Origin: Candidatus Woesearchaeota archaeon
GTDB lineage: Archaea > Nanobdellota > Nanobdellia > Woesearchaeales > JASKKU01
Direction of reading: 5' to 3'
NCBI GenBank assembly: GCA_030154045.1
Contig: JASKKU010000004.1
Coordinates: 1-42,974, forward strand
DNA: 42,974 nt
The notes beneath the pieces were generated by a model that saw nothing but the letters and a program-made list of their open reading frames with translations, was not told the origin of the DNA and ran no database searches. Of the stretch, positions 33,693 through 42,159 are shown piece after piece. The first letter of the stretch is position 1. Every line of letters begins with the position of its first letter. The position numbers were made by a program, and so were the translations under genes.

Positions 33693-34340
33693 GTGACGAT
33701 TCAAGATAAACTTGTTTTAAGGAAAATAATCAAGAGGAAGAAACCTGATTACAAGAATTCAGGCTCTTGGAGACGAATACATAAATTCGGTAGTTGGAGA
33801 AGGCCTAAAGGTCATCAATCAAAGATGAGGCTTAAGAAGAGGGGTTATCCAAGAGTTGTTGAAGTTGGTTATGGTAGTCCAAGAGATGTTAAAGGCATGC
33901 ATCCAAAAGGGTTATTCCCTGTTACTGTTTATTCAGTTAAGGATTTGGCAAACATTGATTCAAAAACTCAAGGCATAGTTATCGCAAGTTCAGTTGGCTT
34001 GCTTAAAAAGAAATTAATTTTCGATGAGGCTGTTAAGAAAAAGATTACTGTTTTGAACCTTTCAAAAGAAAAGCTAGAGAGCTTACTTAAAGAGAGAGAA
34101 CTCTCAAAAGAGCAGAGAGAAAAAGAAAAAGAAGAGAAGAAGCAAAAAATAAAGAAGAGTCTTGAAGAAGCAGTTAAGGAATCTGAAGAGAAAACAGAAG
34201 AAAATAAAGAGGAAAAAAAGAAAGAAGCTAAAGAGATGAGTGAAGAAAAAAAGGGCACAGATAAGGCTGAAGAGACAAAAACTGAAAAAGAAAAACTAAA
34301 AGAAGAATATGATAAGATCTTAACAAAGCCACAAAATTAA
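33693..34340 (+). CDS. rpl32e: Large-subunit ribosomal protein L32e with charged coiled-coil tail
   Basis: eL32, 215 residues. Residues 1-122 are the core (SWRRPKGHQSKMRLKKRGYPRVVEVGYGSPRDVKG). Normal archaeal proteins end near 130; here about 90 residues of almost pure Glu and Lys follow, probably a long helix. GTG 33693 is chosen as start because GAGGTGG (33681-33687) precedes it; the in-frame GTG at 33684 is inside that site. Confidence 0.93.
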   Translation: MTIQDKLVLRKIIKRKKPDYKNSGSWRRIHKFGSWRRPKGHQSKMRLKKRGYPRVVEVGYGSPRDVKGMHPKGLFPVTVYSVKDLANIDSKTQGIVIASSVGLLKKKLIFDEAVKKKITVLNLSKEKLESLLKERELSKEQREKEKEEKKQKIKKSLEEAVKESEEKTEENKEEKKKEAKEMSEEKKGTDKAEETKTEKEKLKEEYDKILTKPQN

Positions 34341-34365
34341 AAGCAAAATTCGAGAGTGAGTAAAA

Positions 34366-34821
34366 ATGGATTTGAAATCAAAGAAGAGGATTGCTGCATC
34401 AATTTTGAATTGTTCACCTTACAGAGTTATATTTGACGAGGAACACCTTGATGAAATTAAGGAAGCAATTACTCGTGAGGATATTAAGATACTAATTCAT
34501 AAAGGTTTCATTAGAAAGAAGCAAGTTAAAGGTATTTCAAAAGTTAGGTTCGTTAAATTAAGAGAACAAAAAAAGAAAGGACATAGAAAAGGTCACGGTT
34601 CCAGAAAAGGTAAGAAAACTGCCAGGAATGATCGGAAAGAACAATGGATGAACAGAGTTAGAAAACAACGAGCTTATCTTAAGGAGCTAAAAGAAAAACA
34701 ATTGATCAGTCCTAATGATTATAGATTGTTTTATAGAAGAGTTAAAGGCGGAGTCTTTAGGAGTTTAAGGCACCTAAAGTTATACTTATCTGAGAAAGGA
34801 ATTATCAAAAAGAGTGAGTAA
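34366..34821 (+). CDS. rpl19e: Large-subunit ribosomal protein L19e
   Basis: eL19, 151 residues, archaeal/eukaryal only. MDLKSKKRIAASILNCSPYRV opens the protein; KKKGHRKGHGSRKGKKTARNDR is the basic RNA-binding middle, and a long C-terminal helix follows. GAGAGTGAG is a weak ribosome binding site. Confidence 0.97.
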   Translation: MDLKSKKRIAASILNCSPYRVIFDEEHLDEIKEAITREDIKILIHKGFIRKKQVKGISKVRFVKLREQKKKGHRKGHGSRKGKKTARNDRKEQWMNRVRKQRAYLKELKEKQLISPNDYRLFYRRVKGGVFRSLRHLKLYLSEKGIIKKSE

Positions 34822-34823
34822 AA

Positions 34824-35402
34824 ATGGTTAAGGTTATCCCTTTTAGAAGGAAAAGAGAAGGAAGAACAGATTATCATAGAAGATTGAAGTTGTTGAAATC
34901 AGGTAAGCCTAGGCTAGTTTTAAGACTAACTAATACAGGCTTAATTGCTCAACTAACAGAATTTGATCCTTCCGGTGATAAAGTTATTTTTGGTACAACT
35001 TCAAAATCATTGTCAAAATTCGGTTGGGACTTTTCAAAGAAGAGTTTGCCTGCTTCCTATTTATTTGGTGTTTATGTTGGTAAACTCTGTAAGAAACATA
35101 AAGTAACGGATTTTGTTGTGGATATTGGTTTACGAAAGTTCCAGAAGAAGGGTAGAGTTAGTGCTTTCCTAAAAGGTTTAGCAGATGTAGGCTTAGAAAC
35201 ATCTCATGATCCAGAGGTTTTTCCAGATGATGACAGAATCAGTGGCAAACATATTGTTGAATTCGCAAAAACTCTTAAAGAAAATGACGAAGCTAGCTTT
35301 AACAAACAGTTCTCAGAATACTTATCAAAAGGTTTAGATGTTCTTAGTTTATCAGATACTTTTGAGAAGGTTAAAACAAAAATCATGGAGAGTGATATTT
35401 AA
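34824..35402 (+). CDS. rpl18: Large-subunit ribosomal protein L18
   Basis: uL18, 192 residues, binding 5S rRNA with L5. PFRRKREGRTDYHRRLKLL is the archaeal start; DFVVDIGLRKFQKKGRVSAFLKGLADVG is conserved. It starts 2 bases after L19e and shares one base with the S5 start (TAATG). Confidence 0.97.
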   Translation: MVKVIPFRRKREGRTDYHRRLKLLKSGKPRLVLRLTNTGLIAQLTEFDPSGDKVIFGTTSKSLSKFGWDFSKKSLPASYLFGVYVGKLCKKHKVTDFVVDIGLRKFQKKGRVSAFLKGLADVGLETSHDPEVFPDDDRISGKHIVEFAKTLKENDEASFNKQFSEYLSKGLDVLSLSDTFEKVKTKIMESDI

Positions 35403-36358
35403 TGAGTAAAAAAGAATCATCTCAAGATCCTAAGAAAAAGAAGCAATTTAAGAACGCTTCAAAAGAAGTAAAGAAGGAAGCAAGGGAAGAGACAAAAGTT
35501 AAAGAACCTGTTCAAGAAGAAACTGTAGAAACTTTTGAAGAATCAACTGAAGAATTAACCGAGGAAGCAGATAATGTTGAAGAAACAGATGAAGAAATTG
35601 TTGCAGATGAAGAAGTCGTTGAAGAGGTAACAAAATCTCCAGAGGGTTTTGAATCTTGGGTTCCGAAAACACGACTGGGCAAATTAGTTAAAGAAGGTGT
35701 TATAAATAACATTGATGAGATTCTATCAAAAGGCTATAGAATCCTTGAGCCAGAGATTGTTGATTATCTTCTTCCAAATCTTGAAAAAGAGCTTATCTTG
35801 GTTGGTCAAGCAAAAGGTAAGTTTGGTGGCGGTAGTAGAAGAGTTTTCAGACAAACACAGAAGAAAACTGCTGAAGGTAATAAACCAAAGTTCTCTACTG
35901 CTGCGGTTTGTGGCGATATGAACGGTCATGTGGGTATTGGCTTTGGAAAATCAAAAGATACTGTCCCTGCAAGAGAAAAAGCAATCAAGCAATCTAAGTT
36001 AAATATCATCAAGATTAAAAGAGGTTGTGGCTCTTGGGAGTGCGCTTGTGGAGAACCTCATTCAATTCCTTTCAAAGTTTCAGGAAAGTGTGGCTCAGTT
36101 AAAGTGGAAATTTTGCCAGCACCTAAAGGTAAAGGAATTGTTGCTGAGAAAGAAATTCAGAAGGTCCTTAAATTAGCAGGAATCACTGATGTATGGGTTA
36201 ACTCTACAGGACAATCTCGTAAAAAGATTAACTTGATTAAAGCAACATTTGAGGCTCTAAAACAATTATCAAAAATCAAGGTGTTTGATGAAGAACAGAT
36301 TAAATCTCTTGGTATTGTTGATGGTGCTAAACCTCAAAAAATCGAGGAGAAAAATTAA
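35402..36358 (+). CDS. rps5: Small-subunit ribosomal protein S5 with acidic N-terminal extension
   Basis: uS5, 318 residues, at the mRNA entry channel. The core begins near residue 81 (EGFESWVPKTRLGKLV) and contains VCGDMNGHVGIGFGKSKDTVPAREKA and the usual C-terminal domain. The first 80 residues are unusual: a Lys-rich start, then a run rich in Glu, Asp, Val and Thr. Archaeal S5 is normally about 210-240 long. The start overlaps the L18 stop, so the extension is probably translated. Confidence 0.94.
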   Translation: MSKKESSQDPKKKKQFKNASKEVKKEAREETKVKEPVQEETVETFEESTEELTEEADNVEETDEEIVADEEVVEEVTKSPEGFESWVPKTRLGKLVKEGVINNIDEILSKGYRILEPEIVDYLLPNLEKELILVGQAKGKFGGGSRRVFRQTQKKTAEGNKPKFSTAAVCGDMNGHVGIGFGKSKDTVPAREKAIKQSKLNIIKIKRGCGSWECACGEPHSIPFKVSGKCGSVKVEILPAPKGKGIVAEKEIQKVLKLAGITDVWVNSTGQSRKKINLIKATFEALKQLSKIKVFDEEQIKSLGIVDGAKPQKIEEKN

Positions 36359-36373
36359 AACAGAGGGTTGAAA

Positions 36374-36733
36374 ATGGACAAAGTTGCAGTTATTTTAATA
36401 AGGTCACGGGTTAATGTGGATGTGCATATTAGAGACACTTTAGACAAGCTGAACTTAACTAAAAGATTAACCTGTGTAGTTTATGATAAAACTCCTTCAA
36501 TTATGGGAATGATTGAAAAGGTTAAAGATTATACCACTTATGGAGAGATTGATGAAGAGACTTTAAAGCTTTTACAAGAGAAAAAAAGCAATTCAAACAA
36601 GCCTCATGTCTTCCATTTGAATCCACCTAAAGGTGGTTTCGAGAGGAAAGGCATAAAGAAGCCATTCTCAATTGGTGGTGCTTTAGGTTATCGTGGCGAA
36701 AAAATCAATGATTTGATAAAGAGGATGATTTAA
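36374..36733 (+). CDS. rpl30: Large-subunit ribosomal protein L30, short form
   Basis: uL30, 119 residues. VILIRSRVNVDVHIRDTLDKLNLTKRLTCVVYDKTPSIMGMIEKVKDYTTYGEID and the C-terminal HLNPPKGGFERKGIKKPFSIGGALGYRGEKI are archaeal-type. Most archaeal L30 are about 150 residues; the middle is shortened. ATG 36374 is chosen; a TTG two codons earlier is in frame. Confidence 0.93.
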   Translation: MDKVAVILIRSRVNVDVHIRDTLDKLNLTKRLTCVVYDKTPSIMGMIEKVKDYTTYGEIDEETLKLLQEKKSNSNKPHVFHLNPPKGGFERKGIKKPFSIGGALGYRGEKINDLIKRMI

Positions 36734-36755
36734 TTTTAGTTATTAGGTGATTTTC

Positions 36756-37235
36756 ATGGTTGTTAGAAAAAAGAAAAAAACTACCAAGATGTTAGGACGA
36801 AGGTATAGAGGTACTGGTCACAGGAATGCTACCAGAGCAGGTCACAGGGGTGGCAGAGGTCTAGCAGGTACTGGTAAAAGAGCAGACCAGAAAAAACCTT
36901 CAATCTGGAAGAATAAGAAATACTTTTCAGGAAGAGATTTTAAGCCAACACATTTCAAGAAGCCAGTTACAATCAATTTAAGGGATTTGCCAATCTTAAT
37001 TGAAAACAAAGGTTTAACTCCTGATAAATCTGGGTTTATCACTTTGGATTTAACTTCTGAAGGCTTTGATAAACTTTTAGGGAAAGGAAACATTAACTTA
37101 AAACTTAAGGTTAAGGTAGCTTCAGCTACTCAGAAAGCCATTGACAAGATTAAAGCTGTAGGCGGTGAAGTAGAACTTTTGAATGCTAATATTGATTCAG
37201 ATGAATTTGAAGAAAATGCAGAGATTGAAGAGTAG
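36756..37235 (+). CDS. rpl15: Large-subunit ribosomal protein L15
   Basis: uL15, 159 residues. RRYRGTGHRNATRAGHRGGRGLAG and KYFSGRDFKPTHFKKPVTINLRDL identify the archaeal protein. AGGTGA (36745-36750) fixes ATG 36756; the GTG at 36747 is inside it. The C-terminus is acidic. In most archaea secY follows; here the operon ends with T-rich sequence. Confidence 0.95.
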   Translation: MVVRKKKKTTKMLGRRYRGTGHRNATRAGHRGGRGLAGTGKRADQKKPSIWKNKKYFSGRDFKPTHFKKPVTINLRDLPILIENKGLTPDKSGFITLDLTSEGFDKLLGKGNINLKLKVKVASATQKAIDKIKAVGGEVELLNANIDSDEFEENAEIEE

Positions 37236-37274
37236 TTTTCATTTTTCTTAAGTAGAAAGATTTATTTTTAATTA
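37236..37274 (+). terminator. T-rich region ending the ribosomal operon
   Basis: Several T-tracts (for example 37236-37239, 37242-37246, 37263-37269) follow the L15 stop, consistent with archaeal termination. No gene is seen between 37236 and 37327. Confidence 0.5.
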
Positions 37275-37327
37275 ATTCTTTTATATTAAAGTAAAATTTA
37301 TTAAATCAAATAAGTTTAAATCCCACC

Positions 37328-38893
37328 ATGATAAACTTATCAACTTTGATTTATCAATTGCCTGATGCACTTTTTGCAAATGTTTTTATCATCTTTCTAA
37401 TCTTTTTTTATGTTTATTTATTCTTAAATTACAAACTTTTCTCTGCGATTTTTAAGACTTTGAGAAGGAATAAACTGTTTTTGTTAATTTTTATAATGAT
37501 GTTTATTTTTTCTTTTATTAATGGTTGGCATTCTAAGTTATATTATGATGAACCTGAAAATGTAATTAATTCGTTAAAAATTTTTAGGCATCTTACTTTA
37601 ACTGATCCTATCCTTCCTAGGCCTTTAGGTTTCTCAACGCTATTATCTTTTTTCAACACAGATTCTTATTTTTACTCCCAGCTTCTTGGTAGAATCATCT
37701 CGTTTCTTTCGACTTTTTTTTCCGCAGTGTTGCTATTTATGATTTTTAGAAAGTTTAACGTTGACAAAAAGTTAAGTTATCTTTTTGTGTTCTTGTTTTC
37801 TATTGCTCCATATAATCTTTTTTATCTTACTTTAAATAAACCTGAATCTTTGGCAGTGTTTTTCCTGTTGTTTTTTATTTATCTTTTTCAAGTTTATGTT
37901 TTTGATAAAAGAAAAGATTTGCTTTGGTTTTTATACTTTTTATCCTTGGTTTTGCCTTTAACTCGTTATGAATTGATTGTTGTAAGTTTCTCTTTTTTCT
38001 TGTTTATACTTTTTAAGTTTAAGAGGAAGATTTTCTATTGGTTTCCCTATCTCATAATTATGTTTTTTATCTTTTTAGGCTCGGTAATAATCTTTTCAGG
38101 AGTGAATTCAATTTTTAAAGGTCCTAAAATTATTCGATTTGATTTATTGAACTTTTTACATTCTTTTGTTATTAAAATGTTTAGAACTCCTTGGTTTGTC
38201 TTTTTTATATTGTTTTTTATTTTTATTTTTTATTCTTTGAAAAAGTCCAAAGGCAAAACACAAAAATATTTCTATCTCTTCATTTTTGTATCATTCATTT
38301 TACTTAGTTTAATTTATTCTGCTTACGATTTTAGTTATGAGCAAAGATATCAGAAATTATTGTACCCTTTTTTATTTATAGGCCTGTCTGTTATTAGAAT
38401 AAAAAATCCAAATTTAAATTCCAAGGTTTTATATTCCCTAATTTTTGTTTTTGGAATACTTTTTATGATCTTTTCGCTAAATGCTTATTCCTCGATTAAA
38501 GATATCAATTTAAAAAATGTTTTTACCGATAGTGCCCTTATTGACATCCAAAAAAATAGGTCTTGTTTTAGTAACGCAATTTTATATTGTCCAGTGTATT
38601 TTCCTAAGGCTCTAATTGAAGATTTGAATTTTATAAAAGTCTATTCGGCAATAAGTAGTTACCAGGAACTTGAGAGTAAGTACAATGAAAAGTACCAGAA
38701 TTTAACATATCTCTATTTAATAGAATATTTTACAGATGCAATTCCAGGTCTTATTCCAAAAGAGGTTCTTTCTCTAAGAGGTTCTAAAGAAAACTATGAT
38801 AAGCTGACTAAATTTTGCCCGGGGTTAAGTGATGAAACAAAGTCTTTTCTTATTTATTTAGATAAACCATTATCACAATACTTTAAGAAATAA
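37328..38893 (+). CDS. GT-C-like multi-membrane glycosyltransferase
   Basis: A 521-residue membrane protein with about 11-13 hydrophobic segments and a soluble C-terminal region of about 120 residues. The first outer loop carries HSKLYYDEPENVINSLKI with Asp74-Glu75, the position of the acidic catalytic motif of GT-C enzymes such as family 39/ArnT/PMT. These use polyprenyl-phosphate sugars to glycosylate proteins or lipids outside the cell. The AglB WWDYG motif is absent. No close family is recognised. AATTTATTAAAT (about 37295-37306) may be its TATA box. Confidence 0.78.
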   Translation: MINLSTLIYQLPDALFANVFIIFLIFFYVYLFLNYKLFSAIFKTLRRNKLFLLIFIMMFIFSFINGWHSKLYYDEPENVINSLKIFRHLTLTDPILPRPLGFSTLLSFFNTDSYFYSQLLGRIISFLSTFFSAVLLFMIFRKFNVDKKLSYLFVFLFSIAPYNLFYLTLNKPESLAVFFLLFFIYLFQVYVFDKRKDLLWFLYFLSLVLPLTRYELIVVSFSFFLFILFKFKRKIFYWFPYLIIMFFIFLGSVIIFSGVNSIFKGPKIIRFDLLNFLHSFVIKMFRTPWFVFFILFFIFIFYSLKKSKGKTQKYFYLFIFVSFILLSLIYSAYDFSYEQRYQKLLYPFLFIGLSVIRIKNPNLNSKVLYSLIFVFGILFMIFSLNAYSSIKDINLKNVFTDSALIDIQKNRSCFSNAILYCPVYFPKALIEDLNFIKVYSAISSYQELESKYNEKYQNLTYLYLIEYFTDAIPGLIPKEVLSLRGSKENYDKLTKFCPGLSDETKSFLIYLDKPLSQYFKK

Positions 38894-38896
38894 AAA

Positions 38897-40222
38897 TTAC
38901 TTTCTAGATTTTTTTAGTAAAAGGTATCTTGAAAATAGCTTAAAAATACGAAACAAAACAAAAGGGTTTGAATAAAAAATCAGCGTTGCTAACTTCTTTC
39001 TGAACTTATCTTTTTTAGAACCAAAATCTTCAAAATTAACCTTTTTGAAGTCGATATTTTTCTTTTTCACTTTTTCATATAAAGCTGAGCCGGGGAAAGG
39101 TGATACTGTATAAAAGTTGGCGAAGGTTAAGCCTAACTTAGATGCAGTTAATGCGTCCTTTATAGGATCAGAGCCATAGCCAATTAAGAAATGACCAAAA
39201 ATTGGAATCCTATGTTTATTTGCTAATTCTATCTTCTGGATTATTACTTTACTCTTTTCTTTTTTATTCATTTTCTTTAACGCGGAATCGCTAAAACTTT
39301 CAATGCCAAACCCTATGAAGAAGACTCCTGCTTCTGAAAACAGTTTTGCTTGCTCTTCAGTTAACAAGTCTGACCTGGAATTACACACAAAAGTAATATT
39401 TAAAGGTTTAATTGCTTGAAGTAAACTGACTAAAAAATCGTTATCATCATTAAATGTCTCGTCAAAGAAGTAAAAGAAGTTAATACCTTTCTTTTTTAGG
39501 AACTTTATCTCATCAACTACATCAGCAACATTCCTTTTCCTAACTTTATGTCCGAAATAAAAAGGCACTACGCAAAAGTCGCAGTTGAATGGACAACCTC
39601 TGCCTGTTTGAATTAAAGCATAAGGTTCATTAATTATAGGAATCTTGTATCTTTTTACCTTTACTAGGTGCCAAGAAGGCATTTTGATTTTTTTTAAGTC
39701 TAGACGATTTGGCTCGTTGTTTGCCTTTATTTCTCCTTTCTCTCTATAAGCTAGTCCTTTGATTTTAGTAAATTTTATTCCTGAGCATAATTCTAAAGCA
39801 GGCATTTCTGGTTCATAAAGCAGAATATAATCAATAAAAGGCTGTTTGTTAAGAATCTCTTTATAAAAATAAGTTGAATGAACCGACGTTAATGCTATTT
39901 TTGCATTAGTTTTTGATTTAATCTCTTTTAAAAATTCTAAATCCGATTCAATAGTTGGCGTCGATGTTGTAGAGATTATTAATTCAGGTTTGAACTGTTT
40001 TAATACTTTTGAAAAATCTTTTCTCTTTTCTACATTGAAATCAAAAATTTTTACTCGAATGCCATTCTTTTCAAGTAAAGTTGCAGTATATAGCAAAGTT
40101 AAAGGATGAAAAACTGTATGAATCTTAGATGCTTTATGTTGGCATCTAGTTTCTCTTATGAACCTAGAACTAAAAGGTGGATTAATTAATAGAACTTTAT
40201 TGAAGCGGTTATTTGTTTTCAT
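38897..40222 (-). CDS. Radical SAM protein with cobalamin-binding-type N-terminus
   Basis: A 441-residue protein. The N-terminal third (VLLINPPF, then PLTLLYTATLLEKNGIRVKIFDFN) is like the B12-binding domain of class B radical SAM enzymes, but without an evident DxHxxG cobalamin ligand. GCPFNCDFC supplies Cys210, 214 and 217 for the 4Fe-4S cluster; FFYFFDETF and FIGFGIES are typical of the Elp3-like core. The substrate is unknown; relatives methylate or rearrange lipids, tRNA or peptides. Last gene of a four-gene minus-strand operon, starting 11 bases after the 48-residue membrane peptide. It converges with the GT-C gene, 3 bases away. Confidence 0.9.
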   Translation of the reverse strand: MKTNNRFNKVLLINPPFSSRFIRETRCQHKASKIHTVFHPLTLLYTATLLEKNGIRVKIFDFNVEKRKDFSKVLKQFKPELIISTTSTPTIESDLEFLKEIKSKTNAKIALTSVHSTYFYKEILNKQPFIDYILLYEPEMPALELCSGIKFTKIKGLAYREKGEIKANNEPNRLDLKKIKMPSWHLVKVKRYKIPIINEPYALIQTGRGCPFNCDFCVVPFYFGHKVRKRNVADVVDEIKFLKKKGINFFYFFDETFNDDNDFLVSLLQAIKPLNITFVCNSRSDLLTEEQAKLFSEAGVFFIGFGIESFSDSALKKMNKKEKSKVIIQKIELANKHRIPIFGHFLIGYGSDPIKDALTASKLGLTFANFYTVSPFPGSALYEKVKKKNIDFKKVNFEDFGSKKDKFRKKLATLIFYSNPFVLFRIFKLFSRYLLLKKSRK

Positions 40223-40233
40223 TTTTAGCCATT

Positions 40234-40380
40234 TTATTTTTTAATAAAAGCACCTATTATTAAAACAACTCCTATTAAAGCGAATACAAATGTAGAATGA
40301 AAAACAATCCAACGGAAGATTAGCCAGGAACCCAAACTAACTAAAAACATTTTTCCAGCATTAAGTTTTTTTGTTTTCAT
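40234..40380 (-). CDS. 48-residue membrane peptide
   Basis: Read on the minus strand from ATG 40380 to TAA 40234-40236. A basic N-terminus (MKTKKLNAGK) is followed by two hydrophobic stretches (about 11-27 and 30-46) that may be one hairpin or two helices, ending in two lysines. GAGGT overlapping the stop of the peptidase gene provides a good ribosome binding site 6 bases before the ATG. It fills the gap between peptidase and radical SAM genes. No family recognised. Confidence 0.65.
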   Translation of the reverse strand: MKTKKLNAGKMFLVSLGSWLIFRWIVFHSTFVFALIGVVLIIGAFIKK

Positions 40381-40389
40381 TTTTTAACC

Positions 40390-41535
40390 TCAAATTTTAA
40401 GCAGGCCTATTTTCCACAATATAGTCTTAATAAATATTCCTAATAGTATAAAACCATCGCCTTTGCAGATTATTGCTATTACAAATCCTAAAACAATGTA
40501 TGGTGCAAAAGGCATAGTTTTAAATACTGGGACTTCGGTAGTTCCTTTTTCTTTAAATATCTTTTTTATAACTTCAATATTCTCGCTTTCTAAACCAATT
40601 GATTGGTCATAATTGCCGATGATTTCATACTCCTCAAATCCTAAAGCCGTGCTGAGATAATTAAACAAAGAAAAGAAATTTATTCTTTTGAGATTGATTT
40701 TACCGTTTTCTTTTACAGGAACCATCGCTAAGTAATCTCCAATCTTTAATTCGTCTACTTTTTTGTAAGCAATATTTTTATTAAATATTCCTTCTAGAAT
40801 GATCATTCTTAGAAGTATATAAACTACAAAAACTTTGAGCATCTTAAACATTTCTTGTAAGCTTAGGTAATTTGGGAAGTCTAAAAAAAGTCTTAAGAAA
40901 AAAAGTAGAAAAATTAAGACTTTAAACTTAAGTTTGAAAACAACCCTGAAAAAACCTATGATGAATGTTAATATTATTGCAGTTAAAATAATATTTCCGT
41001 TGATTCTAAGAAGACTCATAATCCATTGAAGTATCCAAAGCAATCCGAAAACTCCAATTAAAGAAAAGCTTATACTTTTGGGATTTAATATCTTTTTAAT
41101 TTGATTTAAGTCTTTTTTGTCTAATTTGGTTATGTTTGGAATTATAATTGCAATAGAAATCAAAACTAAAATGTTTGAAAGCAGGCTTAACATCTCAGAA
41201 TTATTTGTAACTACTAAGAATCTGCCTGGAATTACGAAAGATAAAACACCAAAAAGTTTTCCGTCAGCAGGCGCCCAAAGTCCCATTATCCAAAACAAGA
41301 AACCTATTGAAATCCCAAGTATTCCTCTTAGAACATGTTTTGGCAATAGAAAAATCTTTCCATAATTCATAAAAAAAATCACATCTTGGATACAAATGAT
41401 GATTAATGAAAAGATTAATAACAATAACAAGTCTTTATTATATATTTTATTTCTTTTAAAATCGGTGTATGAAATTCGAGCCCCAAAAATTAAAATGAGA
41501 ATTACAAGCATCCAATCAAGTAAAGTTATAATCAT
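40390..41535 (-). CDS. A24-family prepilin/preflagellin peptidase-like protein
   Basis: A 381-residue polytopic membrane protein. Asp25 in YTDFKRNKIYN matches the first catalytic Asp of type IV prepilin peptidases, and Asp92 in APADGKLFG the second (GxGD motif, here APAD). The C-terminal KTMPFAPYIVLGFVIAI is also family-like. It is longer than archaeal FlaK/PibD (about 230-250) because of a middle insertion with extra helices and a soluble segment (about 255-330). Catalysis is likely but unproven. It overlaps the preceding gene by 4 bases. Confidence 0.78.
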   Translation of the reverse strand: MIITLLDWMLVILILIFGARISYTDFKRNKIYNKDLLLLLIFSLIIICIQDVIFFMNYGKIFLLPKHVLRGILGISIGFLFWIMGLWAPADGKLFGVLSFVIPGRFLVVTNNSEMLSLLSNILVLISIAIIIPNITKLDKKDLNQIKKILNPKSISFSLIGVFGLLWILQWIMSLLRINGNIILTAIILTFIIGFFRVVFKLKFKVLIFLLFFLRLFLDFPNYLSLQEMFKMLKVFVVYILLRMIILEGIFNKNIAYKKVDELKIGDYLAMVPVKENGKINLKRINFFSLFNYLSTALGFEEYEIIGNYDQSIGLESENIEVIKKIFKEKGTTEVPVFKTMPFAPYIVLGFVIAIICKGDGFILLGIFIKTILWKIGLLKI

Positions 41536-42029
41536 TTTTCGTTCTTAGAGCCACTATTTGAATTGAAACATAAAATATTTGCTTTTTGGTCAAGCCTTGC
41601 AATATCAAAAGGAACTTTAAATATAAGAATTGTAGCGTTATTTTCCTTTTTAACTAAGTAAGGCTTATCTATTGAATATAACCGATATATAGCTGTAGTT
41701 TTATAACGAACAAACCGTTCTAAAAAGAAGTTTTTACAGGAACAATTTACTTTTAAACTTAAAAAGATTTGTTTTTCAATGTTCTCTTGACTTATCTCCT
41801 TGAAATCAGTGCATATAGAAACCTTTTTATTATTAATCGTAATTATGTCTGATAAGTTCTCATTGTTAATGTTATCCTCCAAAAGATTTCTTGGCAGGGT
41901 ATCGTTTATTACTTTATCAGTGATTTTTAAATTAAGATGTATTGGAAAAAAGAGATTCTGGATTATTGAAACCGAAATAAAGAATAAAATGATTGCGCTA
42001 ATTATTTTTAAATGTGTTTTTATTTTCAT
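41532..42029 (-). CDS. Membrane-anchored exported protein, unknown
   Basis: A 165-residue protein with one N-terminal membrane helix (about 9-28) and a largely extracytoplasmic body containing CSCK and two other cysteines, plus a few NxS/T sequons. It is first in the minus-strand operon and its stop overlaps the A24 peptidase start (ATGA). No family is recognised. The N-terminus (KIKTHLKIISAII) lacks a clear prepilin cleavage motif, so it need not be the peptidase substrate; it may be an assembly or anchor partner. Confidence 0.7.
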   Translation of the reverse strand: MKIKTHLKIISAIILFFISVSIIQNLFFPIHLNLKITDKVINDTLPRNLLEDNINNENLSDIITINNKKVSICTDFKEISQENIEKQIFLSLKVNCSCKNFFLERFVRYKTTAIYRLYSIDKPYLVKKENNATILIFKVPFDIARLDQKANILCFNSNSGSKNEK

Positions 42030-42159
42030 TGTTGTTATTTTTTAAATTGGGTATTAATTTAAAAGGATTCCCTTTTTAATTTCTCTCTTTGTATTTTTAT
42101 CTTTTTTTATAAATAAAGCAAATTTTAAAAAAGAGTTTATTCTTTAAATTGACTGAGTC

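Noticed and set aside
37328-38893. GT-C protein as the oligosaccharyltransferase AglB
   Set aside because: The WWDYG motif is absent and the C-terminal domain is too small.
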